64,000 nt of DNA, from positions 1 to 64,000 of the forward strand of contig NZ_BDCD01000022.1 in NCBI RefSeq assembly GCF_001613325.1, read 5' to 3'. The notes beneath the pieces were generated by a model that saw only the letters and a list, made by a program, of their open reading frames with translations, did no database searches and was not told where the DNA came from. How positions within the stretch are numbered: the stretch's first letter is position 1; each line of letters starts with the position of its first letter. Positions 51,254 through 60,411 of this stretch are shown here, piece after piece. The DNA is from Nocardia yamanashiensis NBRC 100130. Its GTDB lineage: Bacteria > Actinomycetota > Actinomycetes > Mycobacteriales > Mycobacteriaceae. A program made the position numbers and the translations under genes.

Positions 51254-52417
51254 TCAGACCTTGACCGGCCGAAGGGCTTCGGGCGTCAGGTCTTTCAGGG
51301 TCGGATAGCCGTCGACCGCCATGATGAGATCGGCTTCGGCGAGCAGGCTGCGCAGGACGTGCACGATGCCGTCCTCGCCGCCGAGTGCGAGGCCGTACGC
51401 GTACGGGCGGCCGATGCCGACCGCGGACGCGCCGAGTGCCAGTGCTTTGATGATGTCCGCGCCGGAGCGGACTCCGGAGTCGAAGAGCACCGGCAGGCCG
51501 TCGGCCGCTTCGATCACGCCGGGGAGCATATCGAGGGCGGGGAGACCGCCATTGGCTTGCCGCCCACCGTGATTCGAGCAGTAGATGCCGTCCACGCCCA
51601 AGTCGCGGGCGCGGCGGGCGTCATCGGGATGACCGATGCCCTTCACGATCAACGGCAGCGTGGTCAGCGAACGCAGCCAGGGCAGATCGTCCCAGGTGAG
51701 CGGGTTGCCGAAGAGCTGGATCCAGCGCAGGATCGCCGATTGCGGATCCTGTTCGGGCGATTGCGCGAGACCGGCGCGGAAGACCGGGTCGGTGAAGTAG
51801 TTGGCGAGGCAGTGGCCGCGCAGCTGGGGGAAGTTGCCGGTGGACAGATCGCGGGGGCGCCAGCCGGTGATCCAGGTGTCGAGAGTGACGACGATGCCCT
51901 TGTAGCCCGCCTTCTCCGCGCGCGATACGAGCGAAGCGGCCAGGTCGCGATCGGTGGGGGTGTAGAGCTGGAAAAAGCCTGGGGTGTCGCCGAATTCGGC
52001 GGCGACGTCTTCCAGGGGGTCTTCCATGAGCGTCGAGGCCACCATCGGCACCCCGGTGCGTGCCGCTGCGCGCGCGGTGGCGAGGTCGCCGCGGCCATCG
52101 CGGTCACAGAGGGCGATCACACCGACGGGAGCCATGAAAACCGGTGCAGCCCATGTGCTTCCGAACAGCTCCACTGACAGGTCGCGCTCCTTCGCGCCGA
52201 CGAACATGCGCGGCATCAGCCCCCACTGATCGAAGGCGGCGACGTTCGCGCGCTGCGTCCGCTCATCACCCGCGCCACCGGCGACATACGACCAGATCGA
52301 CGGCGGCAGCGCCGTCTCGGCACGCGCGGCCAGTTCGGCGAAACTCACCGGCCATTTCGGGATCACGCCACGCAGGCCATTGAAGTAAATCTCGTTCTGA
52401 TAGTCGCCGTACGCCAT
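51254..52417 (-). CDS. FMN-dependent alpha-hydroxy-acid oxidase (lactate monooxygenase/oxidase type)
   Basis: The 387-residue TIM-barrel flavoprotein has the SNHGGRQ motif (catalytic His and Arg), the FMN-binding DSGVRSGADIIKALALGASAVGIGRPY and the VAGGAGDERTQRAN segment near the N-terminus. This set fits lactate 2-monooxygenase and related oxidases. The ATG of MAYGDYQN is chosen with GAGGGAG upstream. It is divergent from a double-Lrp regulator, its likely controller. It could offset the damaged lutB for lactate use. Confidence 0.88.
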   Translation of the reverse strand: MAYGDYQNEIYFNGLRGVIPKWPVSFAELAARAETALPPSIWSYVAGGAGDERTQRANVAAFDQWGLMPRMFVGAKERDLSVELFGSTWAAPVFMAPVGVIALCDRDGRGDLATARAAARTGVPMVASTLMEDPLEDVAAEFGDTPGFFQLYTPTDRDLAASLVSRAEKAGYKGIVVTLDTWITGWRPRDLSTGNFPQLRGHCLANYFTDPVFRAGLAQSPEQDPQSAILRWIQLFGNPLTWDDLPWLRSLTTLPLIVKGIGHPDDARRARDLGVDGIYCSNHGGRQANGGLPALDMLPGVIEAADGLPVLFDSGVRSGADIIKALALGASAVGIGRPYAYGLALGGEDGIVHVLRSLLAEADLIMAVDGYPTLKDLTPEALRPVKV

Positions 52418-52519
52418 GACGCCGCTGTCTCCCTCTCGTGGATGGCTGCTCCGACAATCGTGAAATACTGGCCATCGAATGCACCTGAATCGCAGGATGT
52501 GATCGTGGAGGCGCTCAAT

Positions 52520-53548
52520 ATGCAGGATTCCGCCGAGCTGCTCAATGAGGACGACCTGGCGCTGATCAATGCCCTGCAATTGCGCCCTCGCGCCTCCTGG
52601 ACCGAACTCGGCGGCGTCCTGGATGTTGATCCGGTGACCGTGGCACGGCGCTGGCAGCGGCTCAGCGATTGTGGCGAAGCCTGGGTGTGCGTCTCACCCG
52701 GCCCCGCGCTGTTCGATCTCTGCTGCGCCGCCTTCATCGAGATCGACTGCGCCGCTGGCGAAACCGATGCCGTCGTCCGCGCACTGGCCCGGCACCCGCA
52801 AATGCTCACCCTCGAACGCTCCGGCGGCAGCGACCGCATCCTCGCCACCGTCGCCACCCGCGATTTCACCCAGCTCTCCCGCTACACCCTCGACGTACTG
52901 CCGACCCTGCCCCACCTCGCCGCCGTCCGGACCAGGATTGTCACGCACTGGTTCGCCGAGGGCGGCAGCTGGCGCATCGACGCCCTCGCCCCAGGTCAGC
53001 GCAGCCAACTCCGTACCCCCGTGCCGCCGGCCGCGCCCCGCCCCGAGCGCCGGACCTTCGACGATGTGGACCGCGCGATCGTCACCCATCTGGCCCACGA
53101 CGGCCGCTCCACCCACAGCGCCATCGCCACGGCGGTGGGCACCAGCGGTTCGACGGTGAAACGCCGCATCGACGAACTCACCCGTCTGGGCCTACTCGGC
53201 TTCCGCTGCGATTTCGCCCGCCCGCTCGGCGGCTGGCCGGTGGCGGTCACCTTCTGGGCGACCGCCCCCGCCGCCGCCCTGCCCGAGATCGGCTACGCCC
53301 TGATCCGCCTGCCACAGACCAGGAACTGCGCCGCCGTCAGCGGCACCCACAATCTCGTGGTCCAAGCCAACCTGCATTCGGTGGCCGAGGTCTCCCGCTT
53401 CGAAAGCCAGCTGGCAGCAATCCATCCCGACTTGGTAGTCGCTGAACGCACCATCACGCTCCGGCACGAGAAGCTACTCGGCCGCGTGCTCGATGAGTTC
53501 GGCCGTACTCGCGCCGTGGTACCACCGGATATCTGGGCCGAGGTGTAA
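52520..53548 (+). CDS. Lrp/AsnC-family regulator with duplicated HTH-ligand units
   Basis: The protein has about 342 residues. It has an HTH near residue 15-60 (LLNEDDLALINALQLRPRASWTELGGVLDVDPVTVARRWQRL), a RAM-like domain, then a second HTH (TFDDVDRAIVTHLAHDGRSTHSAIATAVGTSGSTVKRRIDEL) and a second ligand domain. Such tandem forms are common in actinomycetes. The start ATG 52520 has GGAGG upstream; ATG 52442 is possible. It is divergent from the hydroxyacid oxidase. Confidence 0.87.
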   Translation: MQDSAELLNEDDLALINALQLRPRASWTELGGVLDVDPVTVARRWQRLSDCGEAWVCVSPGPALFDLCCAAFIEIDCAAGETDAVVRALARHPQMLTLERSGGSDRILATVATRDFTQLSRYTLDVLPTLPHLAAVRTRIVTHWFAEGGSWRIDALAPGQRSQLRTPVPPAAPRPERRTFDDVDRAIVTHLAHDGRSTHSAIATAVGTSGSTVKRRIDELTRLGLLGFRCDFARPLGGWPVAVTFWATAPAAALPEIGYALIRLPQTRNCAAVSGTHNLVVQANLHSVAEVSRFESQLAAIHPDLVVAERTITLRHEKLLGRVLDEFGRTRAVVPPDIWAEV

Positions 53549-53668
53549 CCAGCGAACTCGTCGGGCTGATTTCCGATTTGTCCAATTACTCTGCTTGCCA
53601 AGCATTTTCGGTGGTAAACCGGAGATCGGACGTGCGATAACCTCGGCTGTCCGGCGTGTTGCCGGTGG

Positions 53669-55492
53669 GTGGGCAACGTGTCGGCCCGGGATGGCGATGG
53701 GTGGCTCGTGCAGGGGAAAACGGTGGTTGGCGGGTTCGGGCTGGAGTCGGTCACGGTGGTGGATGTCGAGACGTCCGGGTTGAGTTCGGGGACGGATCGG
53801 GTGCTGTCGGTGGCGGCGTTGGTGTTGGACGCTGATGGGGGTGTGGCGGAGGAGTTCTATTCGCTGGTGGATCCCGGATGTGATCCGGGGCCGGTGCATG
53901 TGCACGGGCTGACGCGGGAGAAGCTGCGGGGCGCACCGGAATTCGGGGAAGTGCGCAGGCGGCTGGCCGGGTTCCTCGAAGGGCGGGTGATGGTGGCGCA
54001 CAATGCGCGGTTCGACTACGACTTTCTGGCACGGGAATTCGGGCGGGTGGGGGCGGTGCTGCCGGTTTCGTCGCGGTTGTGCACGTTGGCGTTGGCGCGG
54101 CGGGTCGCGCCGCCGACGGCGGACTACAAATTGGGGAGTTTGGCCGCGCATTACGGGATTCGGCAGGTGCGGGCGCATGATGCGCTCGATGACACGCGCG
54201 TGCTGGCGGGGGTGTTGCGTGGGCTGATCGGGGATGCGGCTCGGTTGGGGGTGATGCCGCCATTGCTGGAATGTCCGCCGAAGGACGCCAATCGGCATTT
54301 GTGGCGGGGGAAGACGAAGGCGCCGTGCGGGTTTGCCTATCCGGGGCGGTTGGAGCCGGGTGGCGTGCTGGTACGGGGAATGAAGGTCGCTTTCACGGGG
54401 GAAACGGGGATCGACCGGAACGAATTGGTGGATCGGGCGGAGGCGGCGGGGCTCGATGTGACGGGGAATGTGAGCCGGTTGACGAGTCTGCTGGTGACCA
54501 ATCATCCCGGGTCGGGTTCCGGTAAAGCGGTGAAGGCACGGCAGCACGGGACGCCGATCGTGAGTGAATCGCGATTTCTGGAACTGCTCGCGGATGTCGG
54601 ACCGGGGGTGCGGAAAGGGGATGCCGGACAGCGGGATTCGAAGCCGCGAAAAGCGGCGGTTGGCGCGGCGGACGGCCCGTTGAGCGGTCGGCGGGTGCTG
54701 GTGCTCGGCGGCACGCATGAGCAGGCGGCGCAAACGCGGCGGCGAATAACCGAACTCGGGGGATCGTCGGCGGTGAACATGTCCGCCGGGGTCACCGATG
54801 TGCTCGCGCTTCCGGGTGCGGAGAATGATCCGCGGTGGAAGAAAGCGGCCGATATCGGGCTTCCGGTGTGGGGGCTCGAATTGCTGGATTCCGCCGGTGA
54901 TCCCGAGCCTCCGACGAACCAGGCGTCAGCAATGCACAGCACCTCCGGCGAAAGTCCCCGCGAGACGGTCGTTCTCGAACGCGGGCAGGTCGTGGACCTG
55001 CCGGTCGCGACCCACGGCTCCGATTGGACCGTGCGCGCCACCTGGCCGCAGCACGGCACCGCCGAGGTCGATCTGGTGGCGTTCCTGGTGGACGGGCAGG
55101 ACCGGGTGGCCGGGGATTCCGATTTCGTGTTCTACAACCAGCCCGAAACCCGGGGCGCGCGACTGACCGTGGACGGGCCCAGCGAGCAGGCCGTCAGCGT
55201 CGATCTGGAGGACCTACCGGGGCATTGCCGGCGCATTGTGATCGCGGCGGCGCTCGCCGATCCGGAGCGTCGATTCGGCGATGTCGGCGCCATCGAAATC
55301 GAAGTCGAACCGCGGCCGCAAGCGGGTGTCTTCGCCCGCGCCACACTGGATGCCGCCACCGAGGAACGCACGCTGCTGCTGGCCGAACTGTATCCACGCG
55401 ACGAGGATTGGCGATTGCGCGCCGTCGGCCAGGGATATCCCACCGGCCTGGCCGCACTGGCTCGACATTACGGCGTAGAAGTGGATGACTGA
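53669..55492 (+). CDS. DEDDh exonuclease - BRCT - BRCT - TerD fusion protein
   Basis: This is one uninterrupted 607-residue protein. Residues 28-185 form a DnaQ-type 3'-5' exonuclease with Exo I D32-V-E34-T, Exo II AHNARFDYDF (Asp116) and Exo III HDALDD (His170, Asp175). About 235-310 and 337-410 are two BRCT-like modules (MKVAFTGETG; RRVLVLGGTHEQ). About 433-607 is a TerD domain (VVLERGQVVDLPV, VDLVAFLVD, FVFYNQPE, LLLAELYPRDEDWRLRAVGQGY), known from tellurite and DNA-damage stress systems. The start may be GTG 53669 or a later GTG. It is monocistronic and probably acts in a DNA stress response. Confidence 0.85.
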   Translation: MGNVSARDGDGWLVQGKTVVGGFGLESVTVVDVETSGLSSGTDRVLSVAALVLDADGGVAEEFYSLVDPGCDPGPVHVHGLTREKLRGAPEFGEVRRRLAGFLEGRVMVAHNARFDYDFLAREFGRVGAVLPVSSRLCTLALARRVAPPTADYKLGSLAAHYGIRQVRAHDALDDTRVLAGVLRGLIGDAARLGVMPPLLECPPKDANRHLWRGKTKAPCGFAYPGRLEPGGVLVRGMKVAFTGETGIDRNELVDRAEAAGLDVTGNVSRLTSLLVTNHPGSGSGKAVKARQHGTPIVSESRFLELLADVGPGVRKGDAGQRDSKPRKAAVGAADGPLSGRRVLVLGGTHEQAAQTRRRITELGGSSAVNMSAGVTDVLALPGAENDPRWKKAADIGLPVWGLELLDSAGDPEPPTNQASAMHSTSGESPRETVVLERGQVVDLPVATHGSDWTVRATWPQHGTAEVDLVAFLVDGQDRVAGDSDFVFYNQPETRGARLTVDGPSEQAVSVDLEDLPGHCRRIVIAAALADPERRFGDVGAIEIEVEPRPQAGVFARATLDAATEERTLLLAELYPRDEDWRLRAVGQGYPTGLAALARHYGVEVDD

Positions 55493-55680
55493 ATCGGTCG
55501 TCGTATCGGTCATTGCCGGTGTTGTCCAACACAATTCAGCGGTACGGGCATAACGCCGTCCGGACTTGATTCGCCGACTCCGATCGGATACAAATTGGTT
55601 CGTTGTAATTCGCAATGCTTAATCGTTCTGCGCGCGATGACAATTCCGCGCGCAGGGGGGTCGGGAGGATAGGAAAAATC

Positions 55681-56103
55681 ATGCGTCGCACTATCGGCAA
55701 CTTCGGTCGTAAGGCTCTCATCGCGGCACTGCCGCTGGCCGTCGCGGTGACCTTCGCGGGTGCCGGCACGGCCACCGCCGAGGCCCCCGCCGTCGCCCCG
55801 CAGACCGTCGTGGTCGCGGATATCGCGCAGCCCGTCGCCCCCGTGGCCGTGCAGCCGGCCGCCATCGTCACCGCGGAGGAGATCGCCACCAATCCGAATG
55901 CGGCCAACCATGATCCGCTCGGCAATGGCGCGGCCGCCGGCGCGATCGTCGGCGCCGCGTTCGGCGCCGTCATGTGCGCCCTGCCGATCGTCACCATTCC
56001 GCTGATCCCGCTCTGCATTATCGGCCCGGCGTTCCAGGGCGCCCTGGTCGGCCTGATCGTCGGCGCGGTCGCCCCGGATGTCATTCCGCAGGTGCTGCCC
56101 TGA
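55681..56103 (+). CDS. Small exported glycine-rich hydrophobic protein
   Basis: The 140-residue protein has a signal peptide (MRRTIGNFGRKALIAALPLAVAV, cleavage near ATA-EAPAV). A short linker follows, then two hydrophobic Gly-zipper-like helices (AAAGAIVGAAFGAVMCALPIV and FQGALVGLIVGAVAPDV). This suggests a small envelope protein that inserts in or bridges membranes. GGGAGG precedes the ATG. No named family. The 188 bases upstream carry no gene. Confidence 0.8.
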   Translation: MRRTIGNFGRKALIAALPLAVAVTFAGAGTATAEAPAVAPQTVVVADIAQPVAPVAVQPAAIVTAEEIATNPNAANHDPLGNGAAAGAIVGAAFGAVMCALPIVTIPLIPLCIIGPAFQGALVGLIVGAVAPDVIPQVLP

Positions 56104-56237
56104 TCCCTCGGGCATAAAGAATCCGATACCGGCGGTCGAATCCAATTCGGCCGCCGGTTTTCGTTTCAGCGGAGCCCGGAAACGAGGAAAGGCCCCGACC
56201 AATGGCCAGGGCCTTTCAGCTGTGTCTCAACCAACAC

Positions 56238-56312
<75 letters not shown>

Positions 56313-56377
56313 TGAAGTGAACGTGAAGTAGCTTAGCGCACGGTCGGCGGAACAGTTAAATCGGCTGGTCAGATGCC

Positions 56378-57430
56378 CTAAAGCAGCCGAAAAGTGGCCA
56401 GTAGGCGGCGTCCGAAATCCCGGTCCACGGCCCGATCCACGCCGGTGTCGGCGGCGATGGTCAGGACCAGCGAGCCGGTCCCGCCGGACACCGCGAAGGT
56501 GTAGATCGAGTAGGTCTTGGCGCAGCTGGGATCGGGCGGGGTGAAGGCCCCCGAGGTCTCCACGAACGTGCCGTGCAGGGTGTCGTCGGAGGAGCTGAAC
56601 GATTCGGGAGCGCCCGAATTCAGCGTGGTGAGGGTTTCCCAGCCCAGTTTGGCCATGCGCTTGCCGATATCGGTGGCCGCGGCCGCCGGATCGGACAGCG
56701 TGCTGGTGCTCAGGAACATATTGCTGCGCACGAAGTTCGGGCAGTAGTTCACGCCCTCCTGCGCCAGGCCCGCGACCGAGATCCGGTCGGCGCCGCTGCC
56801 CCAGCCGTCCGCCGTCTGATCGATGGTCCAGTCGGACGGCACATCCCAGGCCGCCTGGACGCCCGTCGGCACCACCACCTGATAGCCGGGGATGCGCGGC
56901 GACTGACTCGACGACGGCGTGGTGGTCGCGGCACTGCTGCGCGGCTTGGAAGTGGTGGTGGCGGCGACCGACGTCGAGGTGGCGGGCAGCGCGCCGGTCC
57001 CGGAATCCCGGGTCACCAGCACCACCGCGACCACCGCGACGAGCGCCACCACGAGCGCCCCGATCCCGGCGTACAACCACACCCGGTTCCTGTCGCTCGG
57101 CGGCGGCCCGTAACCACCCCCGTAGGGCGGCTGTGCGCCCTGATGCGGGGACGGACCGGTCTGATAGGGGTTCGGGCCCGTCGGGAACGGATTCGCGCCC
57201 GACGGTGCGGAATTCGGGGCCTGCTGCGGATTACCGCCCACCGCATACGGATTCGGCCCGGTCGCCGGATTCCCTGGATACGGCTGCACCGGCGGCCCGA
57301 ACCCCGGCGGCTGCACCGGATGCGGCCGCGAGTCCCATTGCGATCCCGGCGCCGGCGCCCCCTGCCACCAGTTGGCGGTCTGATCCTCACTGCCGGGTTC
57401 CGGTTTCCGGTCGTCGAATCCACTGGTCAT
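56378..57430 (-). CDS. Pro-rich membrane-anchored protein, paralogue 1
   Basis: The 350-residue protein has an N-terminal cytosolic tail of about 110 residues rich in Pro, Gly, Asn and Gln (NWWQGAPAPGSQWD then many NPY repeats). One transmembrane helix follows (WLYAGIGALVVALVAVVAVVLV), then a Ser/Thr linker and an extracytoplasmic domain of about 170 residues (IPGYQVVVP to GRRLLATFRLL). The domain contains two Cys (NYCPNF, SCAKTYSIYTFA). It is a tandem paralogue of the next gene. Function unknown; an envelope sensor or binding protein is plausible. Confidence 0.82.
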   Translation of the reverse strand: MTSGFDDRKPEPGSEDQTANWWQGAPAPGSQWDSRPHPVQPPGFGPPVQPYPGNPATGPNPYAVGGNPQQAPNSAPSGANPFPTGPNPYQTGPSPHQGAQPPYGGGYGPPPSDRNRVWLYAGIGALVVALVAVVAVVLVTRDSGTGALPATSTSVAATTTSKPRSSAATTTPSSSQSPRIPGYQVVVPTGVQAAWDVPSDWTIDQTADGWGSGADRISVAGLAQEGVNYCPNFVRSNMFLSTSTLSDPAAAATDIGKRMAKLGWETLTTLNSGAPESFSSSDDTLHGTFVETSGAFTPPDPSCAKTYSIYTFAVSGGTGSLVLTIAADTGVDRAVDRDFGRRLLATFRLL

Positions 57431-57475
57431 CGTCGGACCCCCTGTCGGACGAGTCGAGCTCCCGCCCGTCCGCCG

Positions 57476-58627
57476 CTACATGGGGCGGAGGCTGGCGAGA
57501 ATCTTCTTCGCGAGCGTTTTGTCTACCGCTTTGTCGACCCCAGTATCCGCGACGATCGTGAAAACGTAAGAGCCCTGCGAAGTGGAGAACGCGAAGGTGT
57601 AGATCGAGTAGGTGGACGCGCACCCCGCCGCCGGCGCCGGCGCACTGCCGGTGAGCTCGACGAACATTCCGGACAGCTTGCCGTCGGAGGTCGAGAACTG
57701 CTCCGACGCACCGGGTTTCGCGCCCGTCGAGTTCGCGTAGCCGATCTTCGCCATGCGCGCGCCGACATCCGCCGCGGCCTTCGAGAGATCGGACTCGTCC
57801 GAGTCGGTCACGAAGGCGGTGGTGCGGGTGTAACCCGTGCAGTAGTCCACGCCTTCCTCGGACAGGCCGAAGGCGACGATCTGATCGGTGCCCGTCCCGA
57901 ACGCCCCGGTGCCGGACTTGTCGATCTGCCAATCCTTCGGAATGTCGTATGCCGCTTCGAATTCCGGGATCGTCACGGTCTGGTACCCGGGGATCACCGG
58001 CGTCGGTGTGCCCGACTTGGTGGCCGACGGCTTGGGTGTGGTGGACGGTTTGCCCGAGGCCGGCGACTTCTCCGTGGTCAGCGCGCTCACCAGCGACGGC
58101 GTCGTATTCGATTGCGCGGAAGGATCATTCGAATTGTTGACCAGCGCCACCGCGACGATCGCGATCACGATGGCCAGCACCAGCCCGCCGATCCCGGCGA
58201 ACAGCCAGACCTTGCGCTTACCCCCGCCCGGGGGCTGCTGATACCCGCCGCCGTACCCCGGCTGCCCGTAACCCGGTTGCCCCGCATACGGCACCGGCCC
58301 CGGCTGATACGGCTGCTGCCCCGTGAATTGCACGGTCGGATCCGGACCCGGCTGACCCGGGAACTGCTGCGTCGGATTCGGCCCGGACGGCTGGAACTGC
58401 CGGGTCGGATCCGCCGACCCGTACGGCCCGCCCGGGAACGGCGCGGTCGGCTGATAACCCTGCTGCCACCCCGGATCCGGTTGCGGCGCACCGTAACCCG
58501 CCGGCGGACCGTCCTGGGTCGGCTGCGCCGGATTCGACCACGCCGAATCCGGCGCCGGGGCACCCTGCCACCAGTTCGGATCGGGCCCCGCGCCCGCACC
58601 CTCGTTCCGCTCGTTCCCACTGGACAC
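57476..58627 (-). CDS. Pro-rich membrane-anchored protein, paralogue 2
   Basis: The 383-residue protein has the same architecture as its neighbour: PNWWQGAPAPDSAW near the N-terminus, Pro/Gln/Gly repeats, a helix (VWLFAGIGGLVLAIVIAIVAVALV), a Thr/Ser/Pro linker and an outer domain. The outer domain has equivalent Cys pairs (DYCTGY, GCASTYSIYTFAF) and an ADTGVDKAVDK segment shared with the other copy (ADTGVDRAVDR). The two genes are 45 bases apart and co-oriented, a clear tandem duplication with divergence. Confidence 0.85.
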   Translation of the reverse strand: MSSGNERNEGAGAGPDPNWWQGAPAPDSAWSNPAQPTQDGPPAGYGAPQPDPGWQQGYQPTAPFPGGPYGSADPTRQFQPSGPNPTQQFPGQPGPDPTVQFTGQQPYQPGPVPYAGQPGYGQPGYGGGYQQPPGGGKRKVWLFAGIGGLVLAIVIAIVAVALVNNSNDPSAQSNTTPSLVSALTTEKSPASGKPSTTPKPSATKSGTPTPVIPGYQTVTIPEFEAAYDIPKDWQIDKSGTGAFGTGTDQIVAFGLSEEGVDYCTGYTRTTAFVTDSDESDLSKAAADVGARMAKIGYANSTGAKPGASEQFSTSDGKLSGMFVELTGSAPAPAAGCASTYSIYTFAFSTSQGSYVFTIVADTGVDKAVDKTLAKKILASLRPM

Positions 58628-58681
58628 GACTAGCTCCCCTGACTGACGACTACGTACCGCGTTGTATATCGCGGTACGAGC

Positions 58682-59647
58682 TCAACGCGCGACAGCCTCC
58701 GACGACGCGGTCCGTCCCCGACCCGATTCCGTGGCCGGCTTCTTGGGCGGGGCGCCGACCAAGGTCAGCAGCGTCGCCTCCGGACGGCAGCAGAAGCGGT
58801 ACGGCGCCCACGGCGAGGTGCCGATACCGGCCGAGACGTGCAGGCGGGTATGGGCTCCCCAGCGCGAGGCGCCCTTCACCCGCGAGCGATCGATACCGCA
58901 ATTGGTGACCAGCGCGCCGAAGCCCGGCAGCACCAGCTGGCCGCCGTGCGTATGCCCGGCCATCACCAGGTCGTAGCCGTCGGCCGCGAACCGGTCCAGT
59001 ACCCGCGGCTCGGGGGAGTGGGTGAGGCCGATGCTCAAGTCCGCCAGCGGGTTCGGCGAACCGGCGACGGTGTCGTAGCGGTCGCGCCGCAGGTGCGGAT
59101 CGTCCACGCCCGCGGTCGAGATCTTCACCCCGGAGACCTCGATATCGCGGCGCACATGGGTCAGATCCAGCCAGCCGCGCTCGGTGAACGCCGCGCGCAG
59201 GTCCTGCCAGGGCAGCGGATCGCCGAAGACGCGCTTGTGGTTCTTGTCGAAGTACTTGAGCGGGTTCTTCGGCACCGGCGCGAAATAGTCGTTGCTGCCG
59301 AAAACGAAAATGCCGGGGCGGCCGAGCAATCCGCCCAGCGACTGCACCACCGAAGGCACCGCCTTCTGATGCGAGAGATTGTCGCCGGTGTTCACCACGA
59401 GGTCCGGTTCCAGGCGATCCAGTTCGCGCAACCAGGCCTGTTTCAACTGCTGGCCGGGCATCATGTGCAGGTCGGAGATGTGCAGGACGCGCAGGGACGG
59501 TTTTCCGGGTTCCAGTACCGGCAGGGTCGCTTCGCGCAGCGTGAACATGTTGCGTTCGATCAGCGAGGCGTATCCGATACCGGCGACCGCGGCCCCAGCG
59601 GCTCCGAGTGCGGCGCGGGTGAGGGCGGAGGTCGAGATTACGGGCAT
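58682..59647 (-). CDS. Metallophosphoesterase (Rv3683-like)
   Basis: The 321-residue calcineurin-like phosphoesterase has an N-terminal membrane-proximal hydrophobic stretch. Metal motifs are SDLHMMPG, NTGDNLSH, FGSNDYF and GHTHGGQ. The third motif reads GSND where GNHD/E is usual. The start MPVIST at 59647 is supported by a TATTCT-like -10 just upstream, so the mRNA may be nearly leaderless. Neighbours PonA2 and WhiB4 match the M. tuberculosis Rv3681c-Rv3683 neighbourhood. Confidence 0.88.
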   Translation of the reverse strand: MPVISTSALTRAALGAAGAAVAGIGYASLIERNMFTLREATLPVLEPGKPSLRVLHISDLHMMPGQQLKQAWLRELDRLEPDLVVNTGDNLSHQKAVPSVVQSLGGLLGRPGIFVFGSNDYFAPVPKNPLKYFDKNHKRVFGDPLPWQDLRAAFTERGWLDLTHVRRDIEVSGVKISTAGVDDPHLRRDRYDTVAGSPNPLADLSIGLTHSPEPRVLDRFAADGYDLVMAGHTHGGQLVLPGFGALVTNCGIDRSRVKGASRWGAHTRLHVSAGIGTSPWAPYRFCCRPEATLLTLVGAPPKKPATESGRGRTASSEAVAR

Positions 59648-59809
59648 TTGCCCAGAATAGGCGACCCAAGGGAGAAACATCGAGTCATATGAGCTGCGAT
59701 ACGCCGGACTCTCCGGGCGCTCCGCGCGGACTCGCCCCGGGGCCCGCCGGAACCGACACCGCGAAAAAGACGTGCGAGCGTGCCGGGGTCGGGCGGTAGC
59801 GTGTGGCGC

Positions 59810-60274
59810 ATGTCGGAACTCAAATCGAAGCTGCGTTCGGACCTCACCGCCGCGATGAAGGCCAAGGACGTGCTGCGCCTCAATACGCTGCGCATGCTGC
59901 TGGCCGCTGTCCAGACCGCTGAGGTCGCCGGATCGACCGCGCGGGAGCTCAGCGACGCCGAGGTGATCGCCGTGCTCTCGAAGGAGTCGAAGAAGCGCAA
60001 CGAAGCCGCCGTCGTCTACGAGCAGGCCGGACGCGGTGAGCTCGCCGCCAACGAGCGCGCCGAAGAGCAGATCATCGACGAGTACCTGCCGACGCCGCTG
60101 ACTGATGCCGAGGTCGCGGACATCGCCGACACCGCCATCGCGGATGTGGCCGAGCAGATCGGCGAGCGGCCCGGCATGAAGCAGATGGGTCAGGTCATGA
60201 AGATCGCCACCGCGCTGGCCGCCGGGCGCGCGGACGGTTCGCGAGTTTCGGCCGCCGTCAAAGCCCGACTCTGA
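59810..60274 (+). CDS. YqeY/GatB-like domain protein
   Basis: The 154-residue helical protein has the typical N-terminal LKSKLRSDLTAAMKAKDVLRLNTLRMLLAAV and the QAGRGELAANERAEEQIIDEYLP signature. It is related to the tRNA-binding tail of GatB amidotransferase subunits; its own role is not established. ATG 59810 is chosen over an upstream ATG because the extension is not family-like. Confidence 0.92.
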   Translation: MSELKSKLRSDLTAAMKAKDVLRLNTLRMLLAAVQTAEVAGSTARELSDAEVIAVLSKESKKRNEAAVVYEQAGRGELAANERAEEQIIDEYLPTPLTDAEVADIADTAIADVAEQIGERPGMKQMGQVMKIATALAAGRADGSRVSAAVKARL

Positions 60275-60298
60275 CGGCTGTCAGAGCTACGCCCTATT

Positions 60299-60408
60299 AA
60301 TACGAAACGCCCGGAGTGACTGACTCGCTCCGGGCGTTTCGTATTGCGTAAGGCGACTCCGGCATCGCGGATCGAAAACGGCCCCGCGCTTGAGAGCGCG
60401 GGGCCGTT
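60299..60408. terminator. Two strong hairpins between yqeY and ponA2
   Basis: A perfect 18-base stem begins AATACGAAACG (60299-60316 with 60328-60345). A perfect 14-base stem AACGGCCCCGCGCT/complement follows (60377-60390 with 60395-60408). They separate converging genes. Confidence 0.85.
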
Positions 60409-60411
60409 CAC

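Noticed and set aside
53474..54733. 419-codon reverse frame rich in Pro and His
   Set aside because: It is antisense to the exonuclease-TerD gene, whose catalytic motifs are intact.
56573..58633. 686-codon forward frame
   Set aside because: It is antisense to the tandem paralogous membrane proteins, and its Arg-rich repeats mirror their Pro/Gly-rich codons.
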